64,000 nucleotides of DNA from Laccaria trichodermophora (GCA_018417955.1 JACTVC010000009.1:496001-560000), one strand, 5' to 3'. Counted from the first letter of the stretch, positions 33,778-47,634 are shown. Notes: a model not told the origin generated them from the sequence alone. A program made the numbers and translations.

Positions 33778-34033
33778 GTTAAGTATACAAGTAAAAAGTC
33801 ACGAGCAGAACATAGAGGAGTTGGAAAGCGAAAAGAACGCTGGCTAACGAGCTCACCTGAGTATTCAGGGTCCCTTGTTTGGCTCAGTTCAGTTCACACA
33901 CTCAAATTATCTCCATCAGAACAAGAAACACGCCCTCGAATGAAAACAAAGGTTGCACTGATAATAAAAAAGAGTATCTATTACATATATACACTACCCA
34001 ATGTCCCAAGTCAGCTGAGTTTTTTGGTATTAT

Positions 34034-37000
34034 TTAGGGCCCGAGATCCATAGCATCCTCGCTCCGTCGGCCCAGTATTTCTTCTAAAAAGCCACTAGGC
34101 ACACTCGCAAGCGGGGATGCAGCAAACACATTTGCCCCCGTTGCCCTAGCTGCCTCATACACCTCATCCATCTTCATCCGCGCCCGAGAAACGATGGGGT
34201 GGAGACAGATGGCATGAACACTGATTCGGTGTGATGGATCAGTGCGCATCATACGTCTAATGAGATCGAGAAGCTCGGGACTATCATTCAGATCCACTTG
34301 CGAGAAGTCTTCACGCCGCAGCCGTTGCCAAGCGTCACCTCTAATCCATCACCGACACACAATCAGCACAAACTGGAACGGAAAAACGGACCGGAAATCA
34401 CTCAACTGATCAGGGACCATTATGTTACAAGCAGTTTCCAAGATTGTCAACCCAAAACTAGAATTGAACCCGAAGTAAGAAAACCAACACAAACACCGTC
34501 TAAACCGTGGGACTTGCCTGAACACATCAGCAGCTTTGCCATATTTCCCTTGGAGCACCTCCGGCGCTAAGTACAGTTTATCCCCTTCGCGTTCGAACCC
34601 ATTCCCAACATCGGGGCCAGTAGGTCTTGGCCACAAAGACGCCATGCCAAAGTCACCAATCTTGAACCGACCATCCTTCGTCACAAAAACATTGGAGGGT
34701 TTGAGGTCAAGGTGAATGACACCAGCATCATGAATGAATCGAAGGCCCTATTGTGAGAAGTGCTCAGACGCTGATAAGAGGGAGGCGAAGCAAATATAGA
34801 ACTTACGTTAGCGAGATCCACGATGATTTTCCATACTCGCGCTTCGTCCAACCGCGGAAAGACACGTCCATATTCCCACAAGAAGTGTGCCAAGTTTCCC
34901 GATTCGCACAATTCTGTACGAATAAAGAGACACTCGTCTTCTTCCCAGCTGTCAATGTACGACAAGACATTGGGATGGCCGCCTCCGTCCACGGCTGCTT
35001 GCGATAGATGCTTCAAAATGTCCACCTCTTCTCTCAAGCGCAGCCTGTCCAAAAAGATAACGGTTAGCTCCAAGCATCAACAGAAATTTTAAAAAAGAAG
35101 ACCACATGAACAAGGAACCATCACTCACCGATGCCTGGCGCCCTCAAACTTTTTGGACTTTTTGATGGCGTAAACCTCAGTGTCGTCACCACTCTTGCAT
35201 TGGACCTTGATAACTTGACCAAATTCCCCTCGCCCGACCTCATCCACCTCCACGAAATCTCGGTCAAATCGCCCTGGCTGTTCCTCTCCAAATAGTTCCG
35301 ACAATCGTCGGCCGCCAAGACAAGGCCTAGGAATCTGATGACGCACTCCGATAAGAGAAGTATTCCGTGTTCCGTTTGTTGGGGAATTGAGAGTAGCCCC
35401 GGAACTCGTTGATGAACCTGATGCGGATCGTTCGGAAGGAGTATGGAGTGATGAATCGAAGAAAACGGGTATGCGAGGTTTTGGTAGATGCCAATCTGGA
35501 AATGAGAAATAAATCAATGTTCAAGACAATTTCAAATACTGCGTACCTGCTCCCTTCTGCCTCGTTGGGGTGTTCGATAAGGAAGTCGATTCACTGCTGC
35601 TAGAAAAGGCTCCGCTGCTACTCCTACGCGTCAACCATCTGTTTCGCGGAAGGGCTGACATGGGGCCTTTGCCCGGAGGGAGCCCAATCCCAAGATTCGT
35701 GTACTTGCCATCCTTGCGCGTGCTCGGACTCTCTTCCTCGCCTTCAGAATCCGTGCTTTGGTCTGAGAACGTCTTGTTGCCCTTTTTTCCTAGCGCAGGG
35801 AACGCCGCAGGGAGACTCTTGCGAGGGACCTTTTTAAAGTCACAGTCATCCCGAAGGCCAACTTTCGACGCGACTGCACTCTGCCAGGGCCTGTCAGGCC
35901 CAAGGTAACTCATTCTGACCTTTTTCACAGGCGTGCCGGGTACCCTTTTTGTTGGCTGGTGGGGACCCTTGGAAGCAGCAGCGAGAGTACGAATGATAAA
36001 GTCATCGACGTCCATGCCACCCTCCACGGTATTGGGGTGGTTATCCGCGCCCTTGACGGCAGGCCATCCTGAATGTCCTTCAGGTCCAAAAACTGGGGTA
36101 ATCAAACCGTCATCAGAGCAAAGTGAACTAGCACTCGTCGACGCATTGGGCATGACATGGAGAAAGCCTCCCCCTCCTACACTTGAACCATTGGAGGACA
36201 TCTCGTCGTCGTCGCTCATGGCGATTCCAGAGTCTCTGAGAGAGTATTTCACTGGTAGTGAGGCTTTACGTTCCGGAGACGGAGTGCCTTTAGTCACACT
36301 AAATACGAAAGACGAGTCTCTTCGCCCAGCTCCAAAGAACAAATCTTCCTCGTCCATTTCAGCAGAGTGACGCGAGTTACCTTCAGGAAGGGCCAGAGGT
36401 GAAGACCGCGGCGAAGGGGTCATGGACCGTGACTGCATGCGGCTCCAGGCCTGCCTATTGCTTCCTAGGCCAGCATAACTGTGACGGTTGACGTTCTTCG
36501 AACGGGTGGGGGACGAGTGTGACGGTCGCTGCGATGATGAAGAGGTATTGGTTCTTTCGCGAGCTGTTGGTGCAGAGGTGGACGGCTGGGGGATAGACGG
36601 TCCAAAAAAGAGGGTGGCCGAGCTCAAACTTTCCAAGCGATTTAATGGTTTACGTGTTGGGACAAGTTGTAACTTGGGAGGGTGAAATTGAGAAGCACCA
36701 CCACTGACACGGCGTCGGGGAAGAGGAGAACCCATGTCAGAGGGCGATGATGCGGGAGAAACCCGTCCTCGGTACGAAGAGGTTGAGGGAAAAGCAACTG
36801 GGCCACTGTGTCGTGGTCGGTTCTTGTTGACACCTGCAGCCTTCTGCGTGGTACGGTTAAAAGTAGGTTTATGAAATCCCCCTGAACTCCTTACCGGGCC
36901 TGGTGATTGATTTGGTGAGCGAAGAGATTGCTCAAGAAGCTCTGCAGACAGAGGCCGTGACCGTGCACGTCTCTTCACGATATGTCCGCCTGGTGAAATG

Positions 37001-37902
37001 GCTTCCGCAACTTCCTCTTTTTCCTTGCCCTTGTAAACCAACGGCTCATGCCTGGAGGTCTTCTCTCCCATCCTTCCCTTTGGCTTGAAATTTTCCAAGA
37101 ACAAAGCGTCTTCGTCTTCATCCATCTCACATCCTGAATCATGATCTAGGCCATCGAAATCGTCCATGGCATCGTTTATCTTGAGCCTAGTCAACGTTGC
37201 CGTCTGCTTCTTCAGGTAGGCCTCTGTCTCCGCTTTAGTTTGGGGAGTGCGGGCTGCGGACCTTGAACCAGAAAGAGGGGCAAGTCGGTCAAAGGGAAGA
37301 GTCTTGATGGGATCATCATCCGAGGGTGTTGATACCACTTTGAGCAGAGACGGGCTATGCGGACGGAGAGGGGTAGAGTGTGGCGTGGACTTGCGTTTGG
37401 TACCCACACCGACTCGTGAAGTGGGAGTAAGAGTATTGAGGGGGGTAAAAGTGATTGGTGCTGTGTTGAGGTGTTTCACGGCAAGGGCCGACCGACTGGG
37501 GATGAACTTCTTGACGGGAGTAAGAAGAGGTTGAGAGGAAGGAGGAAAAAATGGTGTAATCTGGGGCGATGCCGAGGCTAAAAAAATGGAGCCTTCGTCG
37601 TCGTCCGCGGAGATTGGCTGGGGGTGTTTCGTGTAGATGTTGGAATTATGCGCCTGCGCAGGAGACTTGTAGGGAGATTGCAAGAAGAGGTCATCAGAGT
37701 CGAGGTCACTAGAAGAGGGCTGATTAGCAAAAAGAGGTCGCCGTCTAAGAGGGGAAGGTGTGAGCATGGGAGAATCATAGGAAGGCGAGTCTGAGCAGAG
37801 GGTTGGGGGCATAAAATGGCGTTGATATGAGGAAGGCATGGGTTGATCATACGAAGGTTTACGATGGGTAAAGTGCTTGGTAGGCGGGGTGGACATGAGC
37901 AT
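34034..37902 (-). CDS. wee1: Wee1-family mitotic inhibitor kinase
   Basis: Phosphorylates the inhibitory Tyr of Cdk1 and so delays mitosis. Six exons (minus: 35547-37902, 35129-35495, 34807-35044, 34518-34747, 34407-34457, 34034-34340) give 1182 residues. Residues 1-785 are a Ser/Pro-rich regulatory region with many SP/TP sites. The kinase domain starts near 865: VGRGEFGQVIKV, YAIKKSKKFEGARHRLRLRE, GHPNVLSYIDSWEE, HLDLKPSN (Wee1-type catalytic loop), IGDFGMASLWPR, GDKLYLAPEVLQGKYG, then SFGLTILETA. GDFGMA and KLYLAPE are Wee1 hallmarks. The intron at 34458-34517 begins GC (CAG|GCAAGT). A second ATG follows two codons after the chosen start. The 1-kb upstream region separates it from hemB. Confidence 0.93.
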
Positions 37903-38911
37903 AATGATTTAAAGAGGGGTGGTGTAGGTGTGGGCGTGTGTGGAACGCGTGTCAAACTGTTTGGGCGCTTAACGACGCGGGTGCGGTGGTGGGTAGCGTA
38001 GTTTGAAAGGGTTTACGAGTCGGCGACAACGAGAGCGTCGTTGTGTTTTGAGTCGTGGGCGTCGTGAGCAGCGATGAAGAAAAGAATTGGGGTGGGGAGA
38101 AATAAATAAATGCAAGGAGGGCAAGGCATCCTTTGAATCACACGCAAGGCATGTCAACAAGGTCATGTGATCGCGTTGTGATTCATAGTTTGTTTTCAGC
38201 CCTGCAGCAACTGCGAGTGATACCACCTATTGTTGAATATTCTCCCAATTCTTGTTCTCCAAGTGATATCTTGACTCTTTTCACGTCGTATCCTCGTCAT
38301 TTGTCGGCACCGATTACAACCAATTTCCCACTCATTGTTGTCGCACACGGGCAAAGCGTTAGCGGACAACCGTTTCAAACCGTCACATATTCACGTCCAT
38401 TGTCGTCACCCCAACATCATCTTCGTTCTCCCATGGGAAGCCTTATCCCAGGGCGCGCCATTGTTTGTGTTGATCCCGCATAGTTACATGGTTACAACTC
38501 CAAACGGCAGTACCAGACCAAATCACGTAGATCTCTTCAATTCCTCGAATCAACCCTGGTACTATCTCAGTTGATGTATCTGCTTGAATCTGAATTCTGA
38601 TGGTTGAACAACCCCTTGAGCACATACATACTTACATCCAGCTTACATCTGCAGTTGCACGGACAACTTGCAAAATCAGGCGTTTAGCTAACCGAACTAA
38701 TCCTGGGCGGGCCAATCAAGACGAGACACGTTTTATGGGAGTGAGAAGGCGCTTGAAATGCCATGAATTTTCCAGTAAGTACTTGAGTACGAAAATTCCA
38801 AGTGAGAGGATTCCAGAAACTGCCTCTTTCCATCAGGAGAGTAAGTAAGGAACATCAAATCTTTTCCTCTCCACACTTCCAACCCGGGTCCACCTTTCTC
38901 TCACACAAAAC
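37903..38911. other. Divergent promoter region between wee1 and hemB
   Basis: About 1 kb with no convincing gene. It serves both the wee1 start (minus) and the hemB start (plus). Short open frames lack codon structure. Confidence 0.5.
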
Positions 38912-40169
<1,258 letters not shown>

Positions 40170-40300
40170 AATGTAAATGTAAAAAAGCAGTAGCTACGTG
40201 TATACCTGACGTGTTCAAGACGTGTTGCAAAAATGTAGTATTAGAAAGTGATGTCACATATTTCCAGGAAACACGCTCTCCTCCAGCCGTCGTCATCGTC

Positions 40301-41203
40301 ATGACCGACGTCCGACACGCTGCTTTCGCCGCCATCTCCATCATCCTCCTCCTCGGCACAATCTACTCCGTCGCGTTCAACACATTCCTCGACACCTCCA
40401 ACGCCCTCATAACGCACCTCCCCCACCCACTAAGCCACACCCACTACTTTGCCTCCAAATCCAACGTCCTCAACGTCTACTTCATCAAGAAAGTATGGGC
40501 ATGGACCACAGCCGCTTTCTTCTTCTCCTGGTTCACTAGTCCCCCCCACGTAAAGGTGCCCACCCGCCTGATCAAATACCTCACCCTCACCTCCATCTGG
40601 CTTATATTCACGGCATGGTTCTTCGGTCCCCCGCTCCTCGACCGCGTCATCGTAGCCTCAGGCGGACAATGCGTCATCCCAATGCCAACTGGCGATCCTA
40701 TCGTCGTCCCTAACGACTACTGCTTCGAAAAGTCAACTATCAGCGCCTCGTCCCATCCCCAGCTCTTCGAATTGTGGGCACCCCCACCACCAGAATGGCG
40801 TGGGGGCGTACCGCGACTTAGGAGGGGCCATGATATATCAGGCCATATCTTCATGTTGACCATAGCTACGCTCTTCCTCGCCGATCAGTTGCGGCCGTCG
40901 TTCAAGATTCGTGTGTGGTCGACGCTTCATGGTTGGGCTGTTGCCTTTAATGTAGCTCTGATCGGTATCTGGTTGCTTGCGACATACACGACAAGCGTCT
41001 ACTTTCACAGCCCTCTGGAGAAGTTCACTGGCTACGGTAGGTCACCCTGTTTCCCTTGGTCTACAACCCACTGATTTGGATTTCATTTAGTCCTGGGTGT
41101 AGCCTGTTTCGCGTTCACGCAGTTGCCCATCTTTAACGACAGTCAACAAACAGTAACGAGTCAGGAACACGCCAATAAATCGCACATAGCGGTTGATAAT
41201 TGA
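40301..41203 (+). CDS. FIT/Scs3-family ER membrane protein
   Basis: Exons 40301-41036 and 41091-41203 give 282 residues. Several membrane helices are visible (FAAISIILLLGTIYSVAF, KYLTLTSIWLIFTAWFF, FNVALIGIWLLATYTTSVYF). The two family histidines lie in GHDISGHIFML and SVYFHSPLEKFTGY, matching the FIT2/Scs3 acyl-CoA diphosphatase sites. Proteins of this family sit in the ER, aid lipid-droplet budding and, in yeast, phospholipid balance (Scs3, Yft2). It follows hemB by 130 nt on the same strand; no functional link is implied. Confidence 0.88.
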
Positions 41204-41300
41204 GTCAAGAGCCTATGAGTGGTGATTATCTACAGTAAATAATTTCAATAAAACTGGCTATGTACATCTAACGCGTCTGAGAAAAGTCCACCACCATTTC

Positions 41301-43472
41301 CTACAAAAGTATCCAGATAATTAAGCACCATACAGCTAAAGGAGGGTAAAAGACATGCAGTCCATCGATAATTGTATTCCACAGGATACCCCTTCGATGT
41401 CTGGATCCAACACTGAAATCAAGCAGCTCCCGAATATCCGCGAGAGAGTTCCAACCCGGTACACGAAGAGTAATACGACGCCTTCTCCCTGCAAGTACAA
41501 ATGTCCTGGACCATGACAGTGATTTGCTCTTAGTCGAATGTCCTGGCGCCAAAATGAATCGCGAGATCGGTGGACGTGAGGATACTCCTCGATCCAGACC
41601 CCCAAGGAGTTCAAATTCGTCTTCTTCCTTCGTGCGCCCGATATCCGACCACTCTTCGTCCTCGTAATGCCGATGATTATCCCTTCGTGAAGCATACTGC
41701 GCCGGATGCATCGCGTCTTCATCGTCGTCTTCTTGTCTATCCGCAAACGTCAAGTGTGAAGGGCTCAGCAGAGGGGAATTAGCGAGGGGGGTGCCAGGAC
41801 GAGAGCAAGCGCGGAGCGTCGGTCCCGTAGGGCCCTGTGGGTAGCGTAGTGTCGATGGAAGAGAATTTCGCGGACTGGGGCTTCTCGGCGTGTGTGGTGA
41901 CCAAGTGGGTGACCCAAGGACTGAATCCTGAGCCATTGGACTGTTACGCCCACTTGTGCTACGCGGAGATGGAGATAGCGAAATGGGCTCTGGTCTCCAG
42001 CGGGTTTGAGAACGAACTCTTCGCAAGTTGGCCACAAAAAGTAGGAGGAAGGTCAGGAGGGCAAGCGTTCCGTAGAAGGATGTGTATATTCTTGATTGAT
42101 CGGGAAGAAAACAGGCAGTGTCTCCAAAAGATGCCTGACCCGGGAAGGTGCGTGTTACGGGGTCAACGAGAGATAAGAGATGGAATCCTGGTCTACGAAT
42201 GTGGACCGACATGGAAAATGACTTGATAGTGACTTCTCGAATTGGGGTGGTTGACATTGAAATACCTGGGACATTTGAAGTGTGGGTATAATCACAATAA
42301 TCACGATTGTCACCACTACAGATAAAAGCGTGAGAAAAACAGGCTGGTATGGAGAAATGTGTAGTACAAACCTGAAGACTATTGAGGGTTGGAGAGTCTC
42401 CAGTAAAAAATGTGTGGTTTGTTTTCCCAACATGCTTTGGTATCCATGACCGACGTCCCTGCGAATCGTTCCACGTTCTCTGAGGGGACCACACGATGCA
42501 GACGTAGATCGTGCTAGTGGTATGTGACTGAGCAGAATAACGGGGTGTTCGGCTAAGGAAGTTATCGATATAACTCTTTAAAAGAGCAAAGATACACATA
42601 CCAATCGCGGCTTGTTTCACAAAAGAGATCGGTCCATCTTCAATGGGAGTCCATCGATCAAATGATATCCCGCGACCAGAACGCTGATAATCCTCGTCCA
42701 CTAGACCTGGGGCGTCTAAACCAACAAACGTGTGATTTTGTATACGGAAATGTTGATTGACAGGCCCGAATGCCTTTGTATAGTAGCCGCGGACATTTTT
42801 TGCAAGAGAGCCAACTTGGCCCATGCTAATGTGGTATTCAAGTATGAGCGAAGAGATGAGTAGGAAGGAAGCTCACCTGACGTCGTTATTTCCTGGAATG
42901 TAGTAAACAGGCACAGAATGATCTGTCGCAAAGATTGACTTGAACCTTCCAACGGCTTGCTCGTATCTGATGGCCGCCATCAGCATCACAGCAAGCATAG
43001 ATAACAAAATGCGACCAACTCTGCTTCATTTCTGGCGATCTTTCCATTCGCCAGCATGTCTCCCAGGAAGATGATTGCATGTGGTTTAAGACGCGACGTG
43101 ACGAACCAACTCTTTTTCAAGTTCAGATGGAAGAGGAATCGTCGAGATGGGCCCAGCCATGAACTCCCGTGCCCATGCGAGGAAGGGTAGTCCACTTGCG
43201 TATCGGATAAGAGTAGGACACGTGTAGGCTTCTGAGGGGTCTGCGAGATGCCAGAGAGGGTGAGTGAGTGGTAAAGACAGAGGAATCACGGCATTGCTCA
43301 CTAATTGATCATCACCCTCAAAGGGCCAGTGGCATGCTGATAGGCTCCAGAAAAACGCGCCTAGTTCACCCCAAATAACGAAAACGATCCAGATAAGCCG
43401 TAGGGCATTTGTTCGCAGTGTTTCGGAGTAAAGATGGCTGGACCGAGCGGAAGAAGGGTTGAACTGCTTCAT
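41301..43472 (-). CDS. Cdc1/Ted1-type metallophosphoesterase paralogue A, catalytic site altered
   Basis: Exons (minus) 43302-43472, 43020-43240, 42877-42966, 42602-42825, 42372-42552 and 41301-42315 give 633 residues. N-terminal membrane helix (ALRLIWIVFVIWGELGAFF), luminal phosphoesterase, then a second helix (FYGTLALLTFLLLFVANL), a Ser/Pro-rich cytosolic insert, SWSRTFVLAGRRRRI and a final helix. The family removes ethanolamine phosphate from GPI anchors (yeast Ted1, human PGAP5) or acts as Cdc1. Motifs: LLLSDTQVD, IIFLGDMLANG, PGNND, LLSHIPL, SGDNRDYCDY. The usual GNHD and GDDHD are GNND and GDNRD here, so two metal-site His are replaced. Paralogue B (52546-54397) keeps them, and the exon lengths 221, 90 and 224 are identical in both. 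Confidence 0.85.
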
Positions 43473-44217
43473 GAATCAATATTCATGGAACCTGAATGAT
43501 ATCAATATTATGGCAGGATAAAAGCTTCGGACGCGCGCTCACAAGGTGGTCTGAATGTGCTGGCAAGTTGGTTTGACAGCGCGCCCCTAAGCTGCACAAT
43601 GAAATCCTGTTTACCATCAACATCGCAACCAAACTTTGATTTATTTCATTTAGACCTAACTCCACCTTGGTCAACGTTCAACACCATCGCCTCTTCCTCA
43701 GCAGGCGTTACAAAAACGAAAAAGCCCACGTTCGAGCCGCGATGATTTTTTTTCGCTCAAGCTCATGAACAGCTTGGATGGAATTGTCTAGACCTTGATG
43801 GCGTTGATGTGGAGTGTATGATACATTTATAGCTGGAACAACTCCGAACCGAACCTGAGATGCCACCTTAGTTTTCTTTTCGCAGTGATCTACATAATGA
43901 ACGCTAATTATAATCTTTAGTCTTACGCTATAAAAAATGAAGCTGGCAAATGCTTCGAGCGATCGTGGTCTTGCTCGTACGCGCGTGCATGTGCTATAGT
44001 ACTACTCATCTCTGTAGTAGAGCTCACCACATTTTTCTCACTGCAAAAATGATGCTTCCTGCGTGTGTCCATTCTCCCAACTTCGGTAGATAAAAATAGG
44101 TTCAGTCATGATATTGAAGCTGAAGCTTACGAGCCACTACAGTAGAGTAACCGCGTCCGATATAATTACGACAATCTGACGTCCGGAGTAGTGTACATAC
44201 ATAAAACAAAAACTATA
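43473..44217. other. Intergenic region
   Basis: 5' flank of paralogue A and 3' flank of the BSD gene. AT-rich around 43890-43940. No gene or RNA recognised. Confidence 0.4.
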
Positions 44218-45808
44218 TCACTCCCAATCACTATCTCCATCATCTGAAGGGGTATTTGTCTTGGATGGTTCACCAGCGACACTTACATTTGCAGAAGAAA
44301 CAACGTCAAATCCATCTTCGCTGCTCAATCGTGGGCTCGAGGTCGTCCCTGTGAGTAACTGTGAAGCCGGAGGCGAAAGTTCAGCATCAGGGAGCTTGGT
44401 TGGAGCTTTGGCGGTCGCCGTCGATTCATTCGCAGGTGTAGGGGCATCGTCTTCGTTGTCTTCCCAGCTGAAATCGTCTTCGGTGTCATCCGACGACACT
44501 GAGCAACAAAACGAGATAAGTAATGTGAGCATCACGTAGAGTATTCACAGTACCTGCAACAAGAGCTTTCCGCTTCTCCTCCTCTTGTCGTATTTGATGG
44601 ACACGGAAGAAATATCGCGACCAGAAGACTGATCTCGTCATGACGGACGGGACTGTAAGTCCACCATAACGAATCAGTGAAAAGATAAAACATGAAATGA
44701 ATGAATGAAGAAATTCGTACCTAGTGTGTCTTGCAGTTCTTTGAGAGCCTGGCCGTCATGAGGCTCATCTAGCGCCTTAGAAACCTTGGCTTCCCACTCC
44801 GTGCCCTCAATCCCACCTTCTTTCGGCTTCACCTCCGCCTCAAGCCATGCACGGTATTTCTCTTTAGCTTCCGCCTCGGGGTCGTGTGATATAATAGAAG
44901 GGTCGCGTTGAAGTCTTCTCAAAAGCGCCTCAGCACGAGTAGCCACAGCCCGCTGAGTATCTCCAGACTGTCGAGGCTGCGAGTCGAATACAACAGTTGA
45001 CAATTCCGAGGTCGATGCCTCCGATGGCAACATCCACATATCCGTCCCATCCCAAACCAATCCCGTCGAACCCGCGCCTCCCGCAGAGGCCCCAATTTGT
45101 TCAGGTGGTATGACCTTCACTGCGTCCTTCAAGACCTCTCCAGCCTCCTTATAAGCTTCGCGCAATAATGCCTCACTCTTGTGCACGTATTCCTCAGCCT
45201 GGGCGCGTGTGACACCTTGGACGCGCTGGAATTCTGTAAGGAGGTTTGAGCGTAGGCCAGCAAAATCGACGTTGTCCGTAGCATGCTTAAGAGACTGGGG
45301 AATCGTGTTGTTTACAGTTGCGACGATATTGGGGGGGAGGGCAGATTGGAAACGTGAAAATAGGGATGCTTGTGGGAGACTTGACGACGAAGGGTCGTCC
45401 TCATGGATGGCCCGTTCTTCTGGCAAACTGGTCTCCGCATCGTTGGAAGGCCCCTCTGCATTATTTGAGCTCGTCGATGCAGCTTCCCCTCGTTCAGTCG
45501 AGGCAGCATCAGGAACGGCAGCAGCATCGGTCGTGAGCTTGCTCAGTTCCTTCTGAGCCTGCATCACGACCTCACCAAAGTCCTTTCGGGCTACCTCTAA
45601 TACGGTCTGGCTCTGAGGGAATATCAGTGTCGTTCATTGGCGGTCAGAGTTATCAGCGTTGGCTGACCTGTTTCCTGAAACCTCCCCAGAACCGGCCGAG
45701 TTGGCCAATTACCTGATTTACTTCCTCATTGAGACTCGGTTGTTCTGGCGCACTGGTAGGTTGTGGTGTCGGAGATCGAGTTATGTCGTAAGTATCCAAA
45801 AAGTTCAT
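44218..45808 (-). CDS. BSD-domain protein (Dos2-like)
   Basis: Exons (minus) 45668-45808, 44721-45612, 44554-44652 and 44218-44498 give 470 residues. N-terminus MNFLDTYDITRSPTPQP, then VNQVIGQLGRFWGGFRKQSQ, a predicted amphipathic segment shared with this family. The BSD domain lies at about residues 285-365: ALLRRLQRDPSIISHDPEAE, ELQDTLVPSVMTRSVFWSRY, FFRVHQIRQEEEKRKALV, with the family's FW..YF pattern. The tail is acidic (SSDDTEDDFSWEDNEDD) and ends DSDWE, as in yeast Dos2 and related proteins. Role unclear; yeast Dos2 links to single-copy DNA stability and endosomal lipid functions. Not an enzyme by sequence. Confidence 0.85.
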
Positions 45809-46016
45809 GGTTTGACGAACTGTTCAGATCTGCTGAGAGGTGTAAAGCAAAGAGCAACGACAACAGGCAACATGATCAACGTCGTCGTTACTGCCACAAC
45901 CACTTCAAGTTCAAACGGAATATTTTACAAAGGATGTCATTGAAGCGTAACTCTAGCACAAATACAAGGATCGAGTGAATAACCAGAAAAAGAAGTCATA
46001 TCCAGGTCTCTCATAA

Positions 46017-47494
46017 TCAAGCGGTAGCAGCAACCTGGGCGGGCTTGTGTGTAGCGAGGGGGAAGTCAAGTAACGGCTTCACAATGGCTTCAGATGTATA
46101 GCCATGCTGCAATTTGTGGGCCTTGCATTCCGAAACGAAATCCGTGAACATCTATCGCAAGTCGTAAGTCCTGTGTCTACTGCTAATCAACAGAGATGTG
46201 AAGCTTACCTCGATTGTATCAAGAGGGCCACCAGCACTCTCGGGATGGAACTGAACGCCCCAAACCTTCTTTCCAGAATCAACGGTCGACTTGATGCCTT
46301 CCACAGACGAGTCATTGCAGTTGATGAAGAACGGCTCCCAACCCTGAGGGAACGGGTCGTGGAGCTTCAGAGCATACTGATGGTTTTGGCTACGAGAGAG
46401 CGGATCAATGGAATGGCCATATTAATAAAGATGCAACGAGTTCATACCTCGTCACGTAAACGCGCCCAGCCTTGATAGATCCGGCAGAGGCCAACGCCAG
46501 CACAGGCTGGTTGTGACCACGGTTGCCAAAGGTCATCCGGTAGGCATCCAAACCAGCAGCCATCCCGATAATTTGGTGGCCCATGCAGATTCCGAAGATG
46601 GGCTTGTCCCACTCCTCCAAGGTTTGACGCAATTTGAGCGCAGCCTCCATGCAGTGAGCTGGATCACCTGGCCCATTAGTTAAAAATAGACCATCAAACT
46701 GGTCTCTGATGGAGTTGAAGTCGTAGTTCCAGGGCAAGACAGTGACAGCAGCGTCTCGCCTGACCAGAGAACGAAGAATGTTGGCCTTGGCGCCGAAATC
46801 GAGGACAGCAATTTTAATGCTGCCGGTAGGGTTCAGCTGATATGGAGTCTTGGTCGAAATCTGGTCAACGAGGTTCTCAAGAGAAGGGTCCCAGTACTCG
46901 TGATCTTGTGGAGCGGGAAGAAGTGCATCTGTGCCGATAGCGACATGACCCAACGTGGTACCTTGGTCACGAAGCAGTCTGGTGATGGCCCGAGTATCGA
47001 CACCAGTAATTCCTGGAACATTGTGGTTTTTGCACCAGGATGCAAGAGACTCGACGGCGGTGTAGTGCGAAAATTTCTCGGCGACGTCGCCGACAATGAC
47101 AGCGGCGCACTGGACACCTTGGGATTCGAGGATAACGCCAACGTCTTTAGAGTCAAAAGGCGCTTTGTTGGCTGGGACACCGTAGTTGCCAATCATTGGC
47201 GTGGTGAACACTAGAATCTGACCGCGATAGGATGGGTCAGTCATGGATTCGGTGTCTGCGGCATGAAAAGGATTAGGCACAATATATCGGTTGTGAAAAT
47301 TTTTACGAACATGATGTGATGGACGTGGAGAAAACGGTCTCGCCATAGATACTTTTTGGAGCGCCGAACGACGTTCCCTTGAAGGACTGACCCGATTTCA
47401 GGTGAAGTGTGGCTGGTGTGGCAAAGCCCGGGTTGGCATGGGTAGCCAAACCCCGAGAGAGTTGATGAATGCGGATTAATTGACGAGCGAACAT
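46017..47494 (-). CDS. CPA1: Carbamoyl-phosphate synthase small subunit, arginine-specific
   Basis: Glutaminase subunit that supplies ammonia to the large subunit for carbamoyl phosphate in arginine synthesis, probably in mitochondria (MFARQLIRIHQLSRGLATHA looks like a presequence). Exons (minus) 47311-47494, 46448-47255, 46209-46389 and 46017-46151 give 435 residues. N-terminal CPSase domain: GETVFSTSITSYTESMTDPS, GVPGITGVDTRAITRLLR-like NVPGITGVDTRAITRLLRDQ. C-terminal class I glutamine amidotransferase: LFLTNGPGDP, FGICMGHQIIG (catalytic Cys), GNRGHNQPV and GVQFHPES (catalytic His). The start is the first ATG after the attenuator uORF; an in-frame ATG eight codons upstream (MNICATVI) overlaps the uORF end and is less likely. 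Confidence 0.96.
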
Positions 47495-47514
47495 GATGAC
47501 AGTTGCACAGATAT

Positions 47515-47634
47515 TCAAAGATTCAAGAGGGAAAACACGAGGTCACTGAGGTAACTGTAAAACGGTGAGCAAAAAGGGCGACGACGGCGAACGACAGTGA
47601 CATACTCGTCTCTGGTATTCTGAGTGAAGAGCAT
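47515..47634 (-). promoter_or_regulatory. Arginine attenuator peptide uORF of CPA1, interrupted by an intron
   Basis: Minus-strand exons 47606-47634 and 47515-47554, joined over a 51-nt intron (GTATGT...TTTTACAG, 47555-47605), encode a 22-residue peptide ending TRDDYLSDLVFSLLNL and a stop 20 nt before the CPA1 ATG. The DYLSD core matches the fungal arginine attenuator peptide (Neurospora arg-2 SQDYLSDHLWRALNA), including the Asp before Tyr that is required for stalling. That Asp codon spans the splice junction (GA|T). An in-frame ATG 26 codons upstream (47712) would give 48 residues. By family knowledge arginine stalls ribosomes on this peptide and lowers CPA1 translation. Position 17 (His) is Leu and 19 (Trp) is Phe here. 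Confidence 0.8.

Noticed and set aside
41301..42824. Uninterrupted 507-codon frame of the metallophosphoesterase
   Set aside because: It reads through two introns in frame; splicing gives AEHPVILLSHIPLA and SGDNRDYCDY as in the paralogue, while the read-through loses these motifs.
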